Source of the DNA: Cristatella mucedo
Taxonomy: Eukaryota > Bryozoa > Phylactolaemata > Cristatellidae
Length of the DNA: 64,000 nucleotides
NCBI GenBank assembly: GCA_009760855.2
Contig: WPIO01000152.1
Location: forward strand, 338,501-402,500
Direction: 5' to 3'
The notes below the pieces were generated by a model. The model saw nothing but the letters and a program-made list of their open reading frames with translations, searched no databases and was not told the DNA's origin. The translations under genes were made by a program, and so were the position numbers. Shown here one piece after another: positions 46,715 to 63,880 of this stretch (positions within the stretch are counted from its first letter, which is position 1; each line of letters begins with the position of its first letter).

Positions 46715-46835
46715 TCTTATCCCAGGGGTGAGACGCTCGCTCTCCACGACCCGGGTCGTAGGTTTGAGTCCTGCAATGGTCAATCCTTGTTTTATGCCGA
46801 CCTGCCCCTAATCACAGGTGCAGGCATTGTGTAAT
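46715..46835 (+). mobile_element. tRNA-like SINE fragment
   Basis: GGGTGAGACGCTCGC, then CGGGTCGTAGGTTTGAGTCC, which resembles tRNA A and B boxes. It is related to family A but diverged. Confidence 0.45.
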
Positions 46836-47364
46836 CATCACGCAAGACCGAAAGCAGCGTTAGCGGGGCAAGAATCGCATTTGCTGAATTTTTTTAGAGA
46901 AGAATCAGTGTTTATTTTACATTAACTCGGCGGTTGCTCATCAAGTGGAGTTAAGTTACGATTTCGTCGTTGGTGACAGTTGAGGTGGCGTAGGAATAGG
47001 GGTGTCTCACGACATAAGGTCAGAGCTGTCTGCTTGGGATGACGAGGATATGCAGCCAATTATTCCTAAACCAATCCTTAGCTAATCTTTACATTCGAAG
47101 CCGTAGTTGGCAAAATGTATTAAATTAGGCACTGTTGAATATCGTTCTATTATTTCGCCTACCACTATAAGCTCAGGAAAATTCTTGACTTGAGCGAAGA
47201 ATAAAGACTAGGATATATCACGACATGCCAAGTAACGTGCAGTTGCAAGACAGTGAAGTGATAATAGCTCGGCAGGCATGGGCTACAAGGATTCACATTG
47301 GCGATACAGTCCCAGTGGTTATTACCACCGTACAAAAGTCAGGCTGAGAGACTTGAGGTTAGCA

Positions 47365-47530
47365 AATTTAACAGCCTCATTTAGACGGCGGCAGCAGAGC
47401 CTTCACGGCTATCACCACAGCTTGCAGTGGTCATTTAAGAATCGCTCACAGCGGGACTTCAACCAACAACCCTAGTCGTGAAGAGCGAGCACCACTACCC
47501 TAGGCTATTTACTGAGAGACTCAGCCTCAG
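47365..47530 (-). mobile_element. tRNA-like SINE (family A), antisense
   Basis: The reverse complement matches 29790-29965. The plus strand shows AACAGCCTC, GGCTATCACCAC, GCGGGACTTCAACC and CTAGTCGTGAAGAGCGAGC. Confidence 0.65.
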
Positions 47531-49685
47531 CTACTAATTGATGCACTACTCATTTACGGTTAAGATGACGATAGATGAATGAGTAAGTTGCTCGGATTAA
47601 GATGTGTCGCAATTGTCATGGGGCGCTAATCGTTTTCAACGAGACTAACAGCCACATATTAGGAAGTCAAAAGATACCTCGGATCGAACAGCAGGCGAAG
47701 CATCACTCAGAGGAATGAATAAAGCCAATCGTAGCGGTAGATAATAAATGGCACCAATCAGACTGAATCAGCAGCCGAGCTTACCGTTGAACACCGCGAA
47801 AATACGGACGTCATTAACTACGTGAGATACTGTCGGATATACCAGAGCCAAGGGTCCAAAACCTGGGGAGAGCCGGGTGGAGAAAAAAGAGTTCGGCGAC
47901 CGCTGAACTATTCCGGACGCATACCCTTCCCTGAACGGTCATGCCATTTACAAAATGCCTGACAGCAAAGCTGTTGCACTGGCAAAGCTCGAAGGCTTAA
48001 GGACGTCGAATCCAATTCAAGTCTATGCAATTATCCAATTAAGGCATTGGAGAAATACTGGAGATCGTGCGATGCAAGCTTTTGCCGGCAGGAGTGCTAC
48101 CGAAATATGGGGAGGACTTAGCATCAATTACTAGCTACAAGTTGGGAGTTTCTATATCGAAGGCTTAGTGGGCTTGGTTTTTCTGCTAGATGTATATTTA
48201 AGTCCGAATATCCACGATCTAGCAGGCGTTTTGACTTTGCATCAACAAATACTACAATTATATTTCTATTTCACGACAGTTCTCTTGTGCTTGATTCAGA
48301 AGCACCACTTTTTATACACGAAGCCACTCATAGTGACTATTGGCTTTCTCCCAAGGTGTGGTCATTTTAACGCAGATGCACGAGTATTGTAAAAATGTGA
48401 GGCGTGACCGAGTCATGAAACTGGTGCCGGATATGAAGGGATAAATGGCTGGTGGCTGCGCTAATGCACGGCGAAGCATGAATCCTTTCTTACTAATCAA
48501 GGTAAGACCTGAAAGTCCCGAGCAGTAATGCAGAGACAGAGGCAACGGCAGAGGCAACGTACGTGAGCAGGGGCAACGTACTGAGAACTTTACTTTTGCT
48601 TGCTTTACAAATAATGACGGCTTACTCTGCAATAATTCTACTCTGCAATAAGATTGTTGTCACTCAAATAAAGTAGCGTCGTTTTAACGTCGGGAGATTG
48701 CCCTCACGAATGAGAAATGAAACTGATGCTGTAGATGACCCCGTTTAGCTGTTCATATAGAAGCTTAGCTATTGCCGAGAAGGTCGGAGCAAGACTCGGT
48801 TAGTAATTTAATACTGCGAAGCTATTTAAGCTTGAACACTGCTTCCATTATAAGTATTTTTGTGAACTTTGGAACAGTTTTCAATTCGTTGACATTTTTC
48901 ACCAGCCATTCAGCAATTTCAAAGAAAGCATGTGCTGCTTACTTCAAAGCATACATAGAATAATAAGCTAATAGGCTAAGCTATTGGATATTCCACAAGT
49001 GGATAAACAAGTGGCTTCACAATCACTCATGCATTCAAAGTTCAAGGCCAGATCGCCGTTGCACTGAACAATCTGACAGGCTGAACCATCATCGTTCAGA
49101 AAAAGCTGAAAGTGTGCAGTGTCGCAAGGCAACTTTCACCATTGAATATTGCACCGTCGAAAAAAGAACGGAATGATAAAGACGACTTCCTATGAGCGGC
49201 CCAATAGAACAATAACTCATAGGCTGCCGTATCGGTCTCTGATAGAGGGGCAATTTTTTTGGAATCCTGTCTCCCCATAGATGGCCGGTCATTCTGTATT
49301 TTTAAAATTACTGTCAGTTATATCAAACTTTTTCTTCTTTCATTTGCATTGATCGTTGTAGTTGACTTTGCCACTAAAGCGAAACACTATCTCATTTGGA
49401 AATTCAACTCATCAAGACCTAACTGAAAATTTCTTATTTCAAAATTCACGGAGTCTAACTTTTTAGGGAACTGACTGTCTTCTAGTATTTCAATTACAAT
49501 ATAGTTCTTTAGTGTATGCAATTTCACTACTAGAAATGTGCTGCCTTTTCAACATGCTTCCTGAACAACGACTACATTGAGCTCCTCCTTCACTATATTC
49601 ACACTCCCAACTTCTGGAAAATTTGTCGTCCTATTGCAGAGTGAATTCTAGCGCGGAGGGTCATTTTTTCAATATCAGTACATTA

Positions 49686-49806
49686 TATAAGGTTGAGGAA
49701 AAGGTTTGTGCATCGTTTTCTCCTTAACTCATTATTAAATTCATTTAATTTTCTCATTAAATTTTTATTAAGATCATGGCGTACGAAATTTTTCCTCAAC
49801 CTTATA
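49686..49806. mobile_element. Mariner-like MITE
   Basis: A 121-bp element with inverted ends TATAAGGTTGAGGAAAA and TTTTCCTCAACCTTATA, TA at both edges as in Tc1/mariner target duplications, and an AT-rich interior. It has no coding capacity. Confidence 0.75.
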
Positions 49807-51673
49807 CCCTACGAAGGCTACTTTAAACTACAATTTGCTTAGTAATAATAATATGCAATATAATATACAATACCATATTATACAAAACAAAGCTCATTAG
49901 AAACCCATGATTCCCATTCAATGGAGCCCACCATAGTAAACAATTTTGATTTTTAGGTAAAATTGAAGATTTCTATTATGTCCAGCTCTATTTTTCTTCA
50001 TCTCAAACTATCCGCCTCTCTTACTAGTCTATCAATATGGCTTGAAAAGTAACACACTTGAAAGCAGCGTACATTCCTGGTTTACGATGCTGTTCGCAGC
50101 CAACTGTACTTGCATTCAAAGAGCATGAAACTGCACCGTCATTCTTCGTGATGCGCAGCTCGTTTACTTAGTCGATTGGTGATAGCTGTCACGAGTGGCA
50201 AGAGTATACATGAATGCGCTGGCTTAGCACCCCTCAGCAAGAAAAGAAATAAAAACAAACTCTTCCCGTTGTCAAGGCCACCGTCGTCGTGGGTTTTAGG
50301 GGCTAATTGTTGCTGCAGAGCGGAGCCGGCGTGTAACTCGTGTAACTCGCCGGTAATACGTTCTCTTTAGATGTTGGCAGCGGCCTATAAGCTTGATTTA
50401 TATCCTCTAAATTTTTTGAAGACCAATAACCGTGGTTACAGTAGACCTCAACCGGAGTCACACTAGACGCCTACAAACACATTTTAAACAAATGAGGCCA
50501 GGATTAAGTAATTTTAAACTAAATAGTAATTTGACTATCTCCCGACTTACAGATATGCAAATCTTCTATAAAAACCTTGCCGGGTTGCCAGATGCAGTGC
50601 TAAGGAAGAAAACATAAGCGTTGTGCCTATAACGGGCACCACGTTTGTGAAATGCAGCGACTCTTTCTTCACCAGCCGACCAATTAGCTCACAGATAGGG
50701 CGCTTCTCTCGTGCCGGAAGCATTTACGGAAGTGTCAGTCTTGTGAGTTACTCGGAAATGCGATGACATTAAAAGAGAGCGGAATGTAACCGTCGCAGCA
50801 AAAAAGGTCTGCGAAGGTCAATGTTTCGATTTCTACCATTAAATACGAACATCGCCTCACAAGATGGCTACCGCTCTAAAATAGCTGCCGAGAGGAGCTG
50901 CGTCTGGGTCAACTTGCAAGCTCGAGCATTTACTCAATTAAACGAGACTTTTTGCTCACTCGATTATATCTAATAGCTCAGTGGCACTATCCTGGCGGTA
51001 CCTGGTGCAGTGAAATGCATTTTCTGCAGGGTAACCTGTGCACTATTCTCCGGATGGGCTGTTCGAACTCCGGGTAGTGATAGGCAGAGTAGCTTTGCCT
51101 AATTTAGGTTAATACTGTCATGTTCGATGACCATGCTCCCTGTGCAAAGAGGGTCTGACATTTCACAAATTTATCAAATGGCACGTGGTAACAGGAGCGG
51201 TCTTCGTTCTCCAGGAACATAACTCTCACCTATGTGAATGTTCTCCAGCATATCGTTCAAGAACTTCGCTAAAGCTAAAACAAATTCTGGGACTCGGGTT
51301 GGACTGATATCATTCAGGTCTCCAAAAAGTGGGGGAAATGCCTTGATTGTTGTCGAAGTTAACAAAGAAGTTTCTTCTTAGATTTGTAAATGTTGTACAC
51401 GCTTGAGAATATCTAATCATCGGCATGAGTACAGTACCAATGAGGTTTCTTGATGAAAAGCAGTTTATGATTGCAGTTTATTGATGTAAAAAATGATATA
51501 AACTAAACTTGTAAAAAACTGCTTTACGAGATTTTATTATTCTTGTTTTCCGTGTGAACTGACCTTGTGACATCTAGAAAGCAAGTTATATATGGCTCTT
51601 AAGGCAAAACATCAAACCATTTTGCATAAGTCTTGAGGACGAAATAAGATATGTAGAGCACGTTGCTCTGATA
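49807..51673. other. Intergenic stretch
   Basis: About 1.9 kb; no gene, RNA or repeat recognised on either strand. Confidence 0.5.
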
Positions 51674-51860
51674 CAGCGGGTCTCAACCTGTAGTTCGCGA
51701 CACCTTTGGGGGTCGTACGACCCTTTCACAGGGGTCGCCTAAGACCATCGGAAAACACGCATTTCCACATTTCACACACAATATTTGTATGTTTGGGGGT
51801 CGCCACAACACGAGTAACTGTGTTAAAGGGTCGCGGAATTAGAGAGGTTGAGAACCACTG
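51674..51860 (-). mobile_element. hAT-type MITE, intact
   Basis: A 187-bp element with ends CAGCGGGTCTCAACCT and AGGTTGAGAACCACTG (inverted, 14 of 16). It is flanked by CTCTGATA and CTCTAATA, a 7-of-8 match to an 8-bp target duplication typical of hAT. The interior carries GGGTCGTACGACCC and GGGGTCGCCACAAC. It is oriented opposite to the copy at 11051. Confidence 0.88.
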
Positions 51861-53341
<1,481 letters not shown>

Positions 53342-53402
53342 TGATATATTGATATATGCAGTACGTATAGGTAAATATGGTAATCTATTAAGAGAGGGTT
53401 CT

Positions 53403-53668
53403 TTTTAGTGGGTCCTTGCGATTCGTCCGCTGTGTGCTAGTGCGATCTGACACTGTGCTTGCTGCTACTAACCACGTCTACACATTGACCCTGTGCATGT
53501 CACATCTAAAAATGTTGTGCATGATGAAGTTGCAAATGTTATGTTAACCCTAATAATTAAATGTTACCCCTAATAATTCGATCATGCTTTTCCCAGCATT
53601 TTTAAAGTACCTAGAAAGAGATTAAATTCTTTGATGGCTCTACACAAATGTATTACTATTATTATCCA
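53403..53668 (+). mobile_element. LINE 3' end, diverged copy
   Basis: TAGTGGGTCCTTGCGATTCG, then CTGCTACTAACCACG, then a GAAAGAGATTAAATTCTTTG hairpin version and ATTACTATTATTATT. Confidence 0.8.
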
Positions 53669-53970
53669 AAGAGCTGGATAGGCCTCAGAGGTGGTGCTGT
53701 CCTGCATGGCCTTGGAACCCAGAGTGAACTATAAAGTATTTTGTGAAACTCCACTTACTCTGCCGTAAGTGCGTTAGGACGCGGGGCAGATTGACCGATA
53801 AGTCCCAGATGGAGCATGCCTTGTTTTTCTGTCTAATACTAGCGCTAGAGCTAGTACTCGCGCTAAATAAATCGCCCCCACCCAGAGATAAAGGGGCAAC
53901 GACGGTGTCAACAATAGTGGGACTGGCAGGTGCCCACATTTTAGGAAATACCACTCTCAATCCATCATAA
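53669..53970 (+). mobile_element. Possible retroelement fragment with a C-x2-C...H-x4-C motif
   Basis: Part of the + strand frame reads LCRKCVRTRGRL and EHALFFC, like the zinc-knuckle-type end of some LINE proteins. No other motif supports it. Confidence 0.3.
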
Positions 53971-55520
53971 ATGCACCGTTGTGCTCGCTGTGGACGCACG
54001 AAAGCAATCTGGTAGAACCACTTTCGTACATTACTGTTTGTGTACTTTGGTTCCACCTGCTAAGTAGACTTGCAATGTTATATTAGCCATTGTTTTACCA
54101 TTTCCCAGTGCTACAGTGAAGTTGTTCTCGCTGCGATATCGAGCGAACTTATTTTCTATTGACATCTACGACTGCAAGTCACGCACAGTATGAAGCCAGT
54201 AAGCTGGTCACCGTTCATCCGATCAGAATGCTTACACATGTCTACGCGTGTTTGTGCGTGTGCGTGCATTTATTAGTCTTAGACACTATAAACCTTTACG
54301 ACTAAGTACAGGAGTACCCTGGAGAGGCTCACATTTTTCTCTCTAAGCATGAGGAGTTTTTTTTGTCCAGTTGATTTCCAACAGCCTTCATTTTGTGCAA
54401 CACATTTGAATTTGAGAAGCATAAACTGGAGAAATAGTCAATGAGTACATAGCACAGATGCAAAAAAGGAAAGACGGCTGTAAAGAAGGTTCAGACTCTG
54501 TCGTTGACAACTGTTGAAAAATTGCCTCGTTGCTACAGAATGACAGCTCTGTAGTCTAGGACGGCGCGTGGCAAAAGCGTCTTCTTTCAGCAGTTTCAAG
54601 TGGAAGAAAGTAACGGCCAGCTGAGGAGGTAAGGGCACAATGAGGTTTAGACTGCTGTAGCAATGCGGCAGAATATCGAGAAACTAAGCGGCGGTGGGTT
54701 TTTCGGGCAGCGTGATTTCAGTTTGCATCCGCAGGTCAGCCAGCAGCCACAGCAGCACGGTTAGCAAAAGAACCTGCGACTAAATTTCGTGGATTACGAC
54801 GAAACTAGTAGCCATAATTGGCGCCAGCTGTTGATGCTTAATGAAATTTGGCTAGGTAGTCAGCCAATACCGAGTTACTGTAAGAAGTCCTGCCTAAAGA
54901 GAAACAGTGATTTCCTCTGCAAGGCTTACCGGGAGCCTGGCTTCGACCAACAGATTGGATTAGGCCGTCACGACCTTTGTCTAGAGCAGACTCTAGTGCA
55001 AGCGTGTGTCCGCGACTAGACACGGCTACATGCTAAATTAAGCTAGGTCTGCGCTTAAGCGTACCAGGCCTGAGTTGGCTGCTTCTCTTGGTCACCGGAA
55101 AGTTCTGCGTGTCTCTGACCGTGAGCGTAACTGGTGCGTAGCTGGTCGCAGTTAACACCGAGTCTCCGCCGCTCGCTCTCGCCTTCATTCTCATTCGTTC
55201 GGTCTCGCACTGGCAGGTCAGCCTGGCATCGGTCTCTCGAATGCCTCGAGCTTCTCAGGTTGACGGCCGGGCGGAGGTTTGGGTAACTGAATTCTATTCG
55301 TGGGGCCAAAGCTCCGCTTGTATTGTCGATCGACAGGTAATGACTCGCCGACCATGTTCGGCCTTCCGCTGATGGGTTGAGTTTGCTGTGCGCTTTCTTA
55401 TTTCTTGAAACCAGCTGCTAGAGTGCAAGATGAGAACATTGAAAATCTGTCCTGTTACTCACCAGCAAGTGACACGGGTTTTCCACCAGAATAGGTAGAA
55501 AGTGTTGCTGAAAATGTGGT
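53971..55520. other. Intergenic stretch
   Basis: About 1.5 kb; no supported gene. A GC-richer block lies at about 55050-55300. Confidence 0.5.
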
Positions 55521-55990
55521 GTCCGTACGATTCATATACGGACGATTCATCCAGGGGACTTTCATCAACGAACGATTCATTCACGTATGACTCATCCAGA
55601 AAAATATTTAATAATAACAGTAATAGTAGTAGATTTGGATAGCGCACTCGGAGAACTGAATTTTTCTAGGCACTTAGCAAGTGACGAAACCTTGAAGTCA
55701 AAACGCTGCTAGATTGGGAGCGATTCAAACTTGTGAATATAGGGTTTATAGCTTGGCATTTAGGGTTTTAGGTGTAGGGCCTTTGCGCCAGCAACCGCTG
55801 TGAAGATGGCCATTGTCACTCTTAATAATGGCATGAGCACTACAACAATCACTGACTTAATTCATTGTCAGCGTGAATAGTCAGTGGATTAATTGTCCGT
55901 GGACGAATCGTCCGTGAGTGAAACGTCCCCAGGATGGATCATCAAGAATGAACAGTGTGTGAATGAATCGTCCGTGGATGAATTGTCCTA
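55521..55990. mobile_element. Foldback-type element with motif-array inverted ends
   Basis: The left arm (55521-55598) repeats an ACGATTCAT motif. The right arm (55880-55990) repeats its complement ATGAATCGT/GGACGAATCGTCC. The arms align as inverted repeats around CCAGGGGACTTTCA and its partner TGAAACGTCCCCAGG. A short LINE tail lies between them. Confidence 0.6.
55603..55690 (-). mobile_element. Short LINE tail inside the foldback element
   Basis: The plus strand reads AATAATAACAGTAATAGTAG, then a diverged hairpin GCGCACTCGGAGAACTGAAT and CTAGGCAC. Confidence 0.6.
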
Positions 55991-56339
55991 GAAGCGATAA
56001 TAGGAGAGGATATTGTACTGAAAATTTTTCTACATCGAGCTTGTAGTCTTTTACGAGGCTTTCGGTGCGCATATGGTCGTTCATATAAATTCGATATATT
56101 TTGACCGACGCGACCTTGTAGAGCACCTTAAAGAACCACACTGTCACTCAATGATGGTAAATAGTGTGACAAGTAAGGGTAAAAGACAATTAGGGTAAAT
56201 ATCCCTCGATATTTTAAGCAAATCTAAGCCATCCTGGTGAAACCTCTAACAAAAAAACGTGTTGGCGAGAAGTGCCGAAGCCAGGATTTGTAGATAGGGG
56301 GCCAGCTAAATGTCTCGTGACAAAAGAGCTGGCGGTACG

Positions 56340-57130
56340 CTACCTAGCATGATTAGAAAGTAGTTCGGATACTTAGGCTGAGCAAAAGAAAGAAGGGGTC
56401 TAAAAGTGAGTGGCGTAACCTTGACGTCGATATGCTGTTTAATGAGGAGCCAGTGCTGGTCGGCGAGAAGTATTGCGATGTGGCAACTACAATGCTCACG
56501 AAAGATAACAGGGCTCCCGAGTTTGACGCCAACTCTAAACGCCTAATTTAACAGGCAGGACGACCTACAAGTAGTTCGCTTCAGAAGCCGAGAAGATATG
56601 TTATAAATGCATGGACCAGCCTGGATGTGGTATCTCTGTCTAAGTTCGCCCGAATTTTTGCAGTATTATATTGCTGAAAGTAGGCAGGCTTGACTGTGGA
56701 CCTCAATTCTTGGTCTAGTGAAAAGTGAATAGGGAACAAGACCCGAGATTTTGATGCTGCCAGAGCTCATTTTTGAGTGTTACATTTTTCAATTTCTGAG
56801 CAACACTAGGTTTTTTCTCTCATAGTAAGTTGGTTATATCGCCATTCGATTTGAGAAAGTGCTTTGTCTTTCAAGTGCGAATGTCTGTCATTGAAGCATC
56901 AAGAAAGTTGAGAGTTTATCGTACTGAAAGCAGGGAGGGATCAAAGCGTAGGCAAAGCTGTGTGTCGTACGCGTAGAAATAAGAGTCTAGGCTGTGCTTG
57001 GTGATTACATTGGTAAGAGTGAGGGAATAACTTTTAAAAAGAAGTGGAACAAGCATTAAACGCTGTGGTACCTCGTACTTGAGAGGCACATCGGATGTTT
57101 GTAAGGTACAAAAGCGTGACGTCGTTTAGG
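56340..57130 (-). mobile_element. Decayed LINE RT fragment, partner of 40.8-41.6 kb
   Basis: It aligns along most of its length with 40830-41640. On the - strand near 56945-57010 it reads DSYFYAYDTQLCLRFDP, the RT catalytic region with YADD changed to YAYD. Frames are broken. Confidence 0.75.
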
Positions 57131-57232
57131 AAGTCCGAACTTAAAGCCGGTCTCGGCTCTACCGGACTCTGCCAGCATGACTGTCTTTGCAAGATCGATA
57201 AGCTACCCGAAATTCTTCAGTGACGAGTCCAA

Positions 57233-57414
57233 ATGTATTTCCATAAGGAACTCGTGAGGCTCTTTCTCAAGAGAACCGTTTTATCACCAGGAATAAAGCC
57301 GGTGGTGGCTCTAGCTGCTGCTATCATTTCGCGACCGCTACTGCGTGGTCTCCACCGAGTCCCTGACCAGGACAGCCCAAATAAGCTGGCCTATTTTAAT
57401 TGTCCCCGAGGTGT
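57233..57414 (+). CDS. Candidate exon 1 of an unrecognised gene
   Basis: The frame from ATG 57233 runs to CCCGAG|GTGTTAG in phase 1. Its end reads HRVPDQDSPNKLAYFNCPR. The upstream limit is uncertain; an acceptor at ACCAG near 57290 is an alternative. The donor is weak. No family recognised. Confidence 0.22.
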
Positions 57415-57516
57415 TAGCAGAATGACAGATGGTGGTACTAAGTGGAGTAGGGTGGCTCGACTAAAGTTGTAACCGTTCGAGCGTCTGCCTCCTCCTCCTC
57501 GTCCTCCGCCCCCCAG

Positions 57517-57758
57517 ATGCTCTAACGAGATCCTGTGAAATTCGGGACTGGTGTGCACCAGCTATGAGTCGGTTCCAGACAGGGCCAGAGAGTAAGACCT
57601 GTCCTAAGAACGACAGAAACAGTGCCTCAGACGCCCAGTACTACTTTTATGTTGACTGGCTGCCTCTGTCGAGGTCAGGTCGCAAGAGTCGCCAGAGAGA
57701 ACCAAATGCCAATAGACAGCAACCATTTCCCCCAAGGCCCAATCGGCTGGCTGAGTGA
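57517..57758 (+). CDS. Candidate terminal exon of an unrecognised gene
   Basis: A long pyrimidine tract (CTGCCTCCTCCTCCTCGTCC, then CCGCCCCCCAG) precedes a phase-1 entry that fits the exon ending at 57414. The product has ALTRSCEIRDWCAPAMSRF, ESKTCPKNDRN and QYYFYVDWLPL. It ends in a basic, proline-rich tail and TGA. The cysteine spacing suggests a secreted or extracellular piece, but I recognise no family. Confidence 0.28.
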
Positions 57759-57954
57759 CATACAAATACTGCAAACACCAGCAAATTATCTTCCCAGCGG
57801 AAATGCTGAGTACTTGTCAAGCATCTACGCAATACAAATAGCTTTGCAGTTCAAGACCTACCCTGGGCTAGTCCTCTGCCCGAGTAAGCTGCCATTAGTA
57901 AACCCATTCCCACTCCAGAGAAGCAGACAGAACAAGAAAGTCGAGCTCACTCAA

Positions 57955-58055
57955 CTAATAAAAATAATAATAAGGCGCTTGATAAAGCGCCCTCACATAA
58001 CTCAATCTCTTTCTAGGTGCTTTACGTTTGCTGCAAAGGAAGCACAATCGAACAC
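57955..58055 (-). mobile_element. LINE 3' tail, short copy
   Basis: The plus strand shows TAAAAATAATAATAAGGCGC, then TTGATAAAGCGCCCTCACAT and the hairpin down to GCTGCAAAGGAAGCAC. Confidence 0.85.
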
Positions 58056-58954
58056 CATCTAGTGACATAGTCACTAGAGGCACTGTATCAAAATATTACA
58101 TTTTCAAAAATGGGATCGTGTAATTAGAAGAATATCTGTCTTGTCAGCCTAAGTTGCTGTTAAATAACACCCAGCCATAGCAGTGCACCGAAGCTAACAA
58201 CTAATTGTAGTCTGGTTAGTAGGGGGTAAGGCGGGAGTGGGGCATGCGACTTGTACAGCGAAAAGGCGGTCCTACCTGTTGAAACTATAAGAACCTTCGC
58301 AATCACAGTAAATCGGACACTACGGTATGCCTGCAATCGCAAGCAATGGTCCTCACCATAAAGGCGGACCGTTATAGCCTAACGAGGTACAAGCACCTGA
58401 GTCGCCGCAGGAACGAAGCTGCGAAGTCAAAGCCTATAAGCCAAAGACCTATATCTTCGTCACCCTACGTTCGGTCTCTCGCTTCTGTCGAAGGCTAGTC
58501 TCTGGCTTGAGCTATTTAGATTGCATTTAATCAGCTTTTGCAGCTGTTAGCCTCTCGAACCCAACTATCGGTGGCAATTCTTAGGATCATCTAAGCCATC
58601 GGCATTCTTGCGCTTGCTTCGCAGCCAAGCATTGTGGTTTGCGTAGTGAATTAGTCAATCGAAGTACTCGCCAGCTCGCGTCTTCTGTCAGTAGGGTAGC
58701 TTTTAGCTAAAGGTTATCGGAGGACCTAAATATGTCTCTCCATCGCCATAACTCGCTATGACTTGAATTATGGGTTCCAGCGGCTGCGCATGGCTAGCTT
58801 CGAACCTCCGCCCTTCTGCTACTCGAGGCGCTTCGAGCAAGGAGTTCAAGCCAACTAAAGCGAAAAACCAACGATCGTAGCTATCGGTGAGAGCTCCACC
58901 TAGCTCCGCCACTGCTGGCGAGGCTTTGCGCAAAGAAAGTTCGACCCTAACCCC
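58056..58954. other. Intergenic stretch
   Basis: About 0.9 kb; no feature recognised. Confidence 0.5.
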
Positions 58955-63009
<4,055 letters not shown>

Positions 63010-63795
63010 TTACCTCCCATGTACTCATTGATTTGTCAAATTCGGGCTTGTTTAGATAAGGATACCACGTCTAAGTTGGTCCATGCATTCGTGACATCTC
63101 GTCTCGACTTCTGCAACTCACTGCTTACTGGCCTACCAGCATGTGCGATCAGGCGATTGCAGCTGGTGCAAAACTCTGCAGCTAGGCTTGTCTGTCGTGA
63201 GCGTCGCAGTTGCCACATTACTCCACTTCTCGCCGACCTGCACTGGCTACCAGTCAAGCAACGGATTGACTTCAAGGTTTTGTCGCTCACTTTTAGGTCC
63301 CTTCATTCTATGGCTCCAGCCCATCTCTCCGACATACTCCCCCATCAGGCCAAGCATCGTACCACCCGCTTTTCGGAATCCAACAGTCTACAAATACCTC
63401 GTACAAACCGCAAATCCTTTGGAGACCGTGCATTTAGTTCGTATGCTCCCAAAAGCCTGGAACTGCCTCCCGACCTGCGTCAGAACATCCCCTGACCTGA
63501 CCACATTTAAAAGGATCTTAAAAACACACCTATTTAGGACAGCATTTAGTGGGTCCCTGTGATTCGTCCTTCACGTGCTTATGCGTGCTGACATTGTGCA
63601 TGCTGCCACTAACCACATTTGCATGCTGACCCTGTGCATGTCACCCCTAATCATGTTATTCATCTTGTTTGTTTTTCAAGCATGATTTTACTTACCATTT
63701 AATTGCATTTCCCTTTGCAGCAAATGTAAATCGCCTAGAAAGAGATTGAGTTCTCTGGGAGCGCTTTATCAAGTACATTATTATTATTATTATTA
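63010..63795 (+). mobile_element. CR1/L2-like LINE 3' end, best copy
   Basis: The frame 63019-63495 encodes the RT C-terminus: LVHAFVTSRLDFCNSLLTGL, RLQLVQNSAARLV, HITPLLADLHWLPVKQRIDF. A frameshift near 63440-63455 moves the last block to another frame (TFKRILKTHLFRTAF). The 3' UTR follows, then the hairpin AGAAAGAGATTGAGTTCTCT flanked by CGCCT and GAGCGCT, and TTATTATTATTATTA. Confidence 0.9.
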
Positions 63796-63828
63796 AGACA
63801 AGCATCAAGAATGTGAACTTTGATGGAA

Positions 63829-63880
63829 TTGCAAGAATTGTGGAAGTGAGTTCCACAGTTTAGGACCTGCAGAGCAAAAG
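63829..63880. repeat. Short dispersed repeat, partner of 8261-8310
   Basis: It contains TTGTGGAAGTGAGTTCC and TTTAGGACCTGCAGAGC, also found in slightly different form near 8.26 kb. Confidence 0.35.

Larger units (their letters stand above)
46506..49685. other. Intergenic stretch after the collagen gene
   Basis: About 3.2 kb with two tRNA-like SINE copies. I see no host exon on either strand. Confidence 0.5.
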
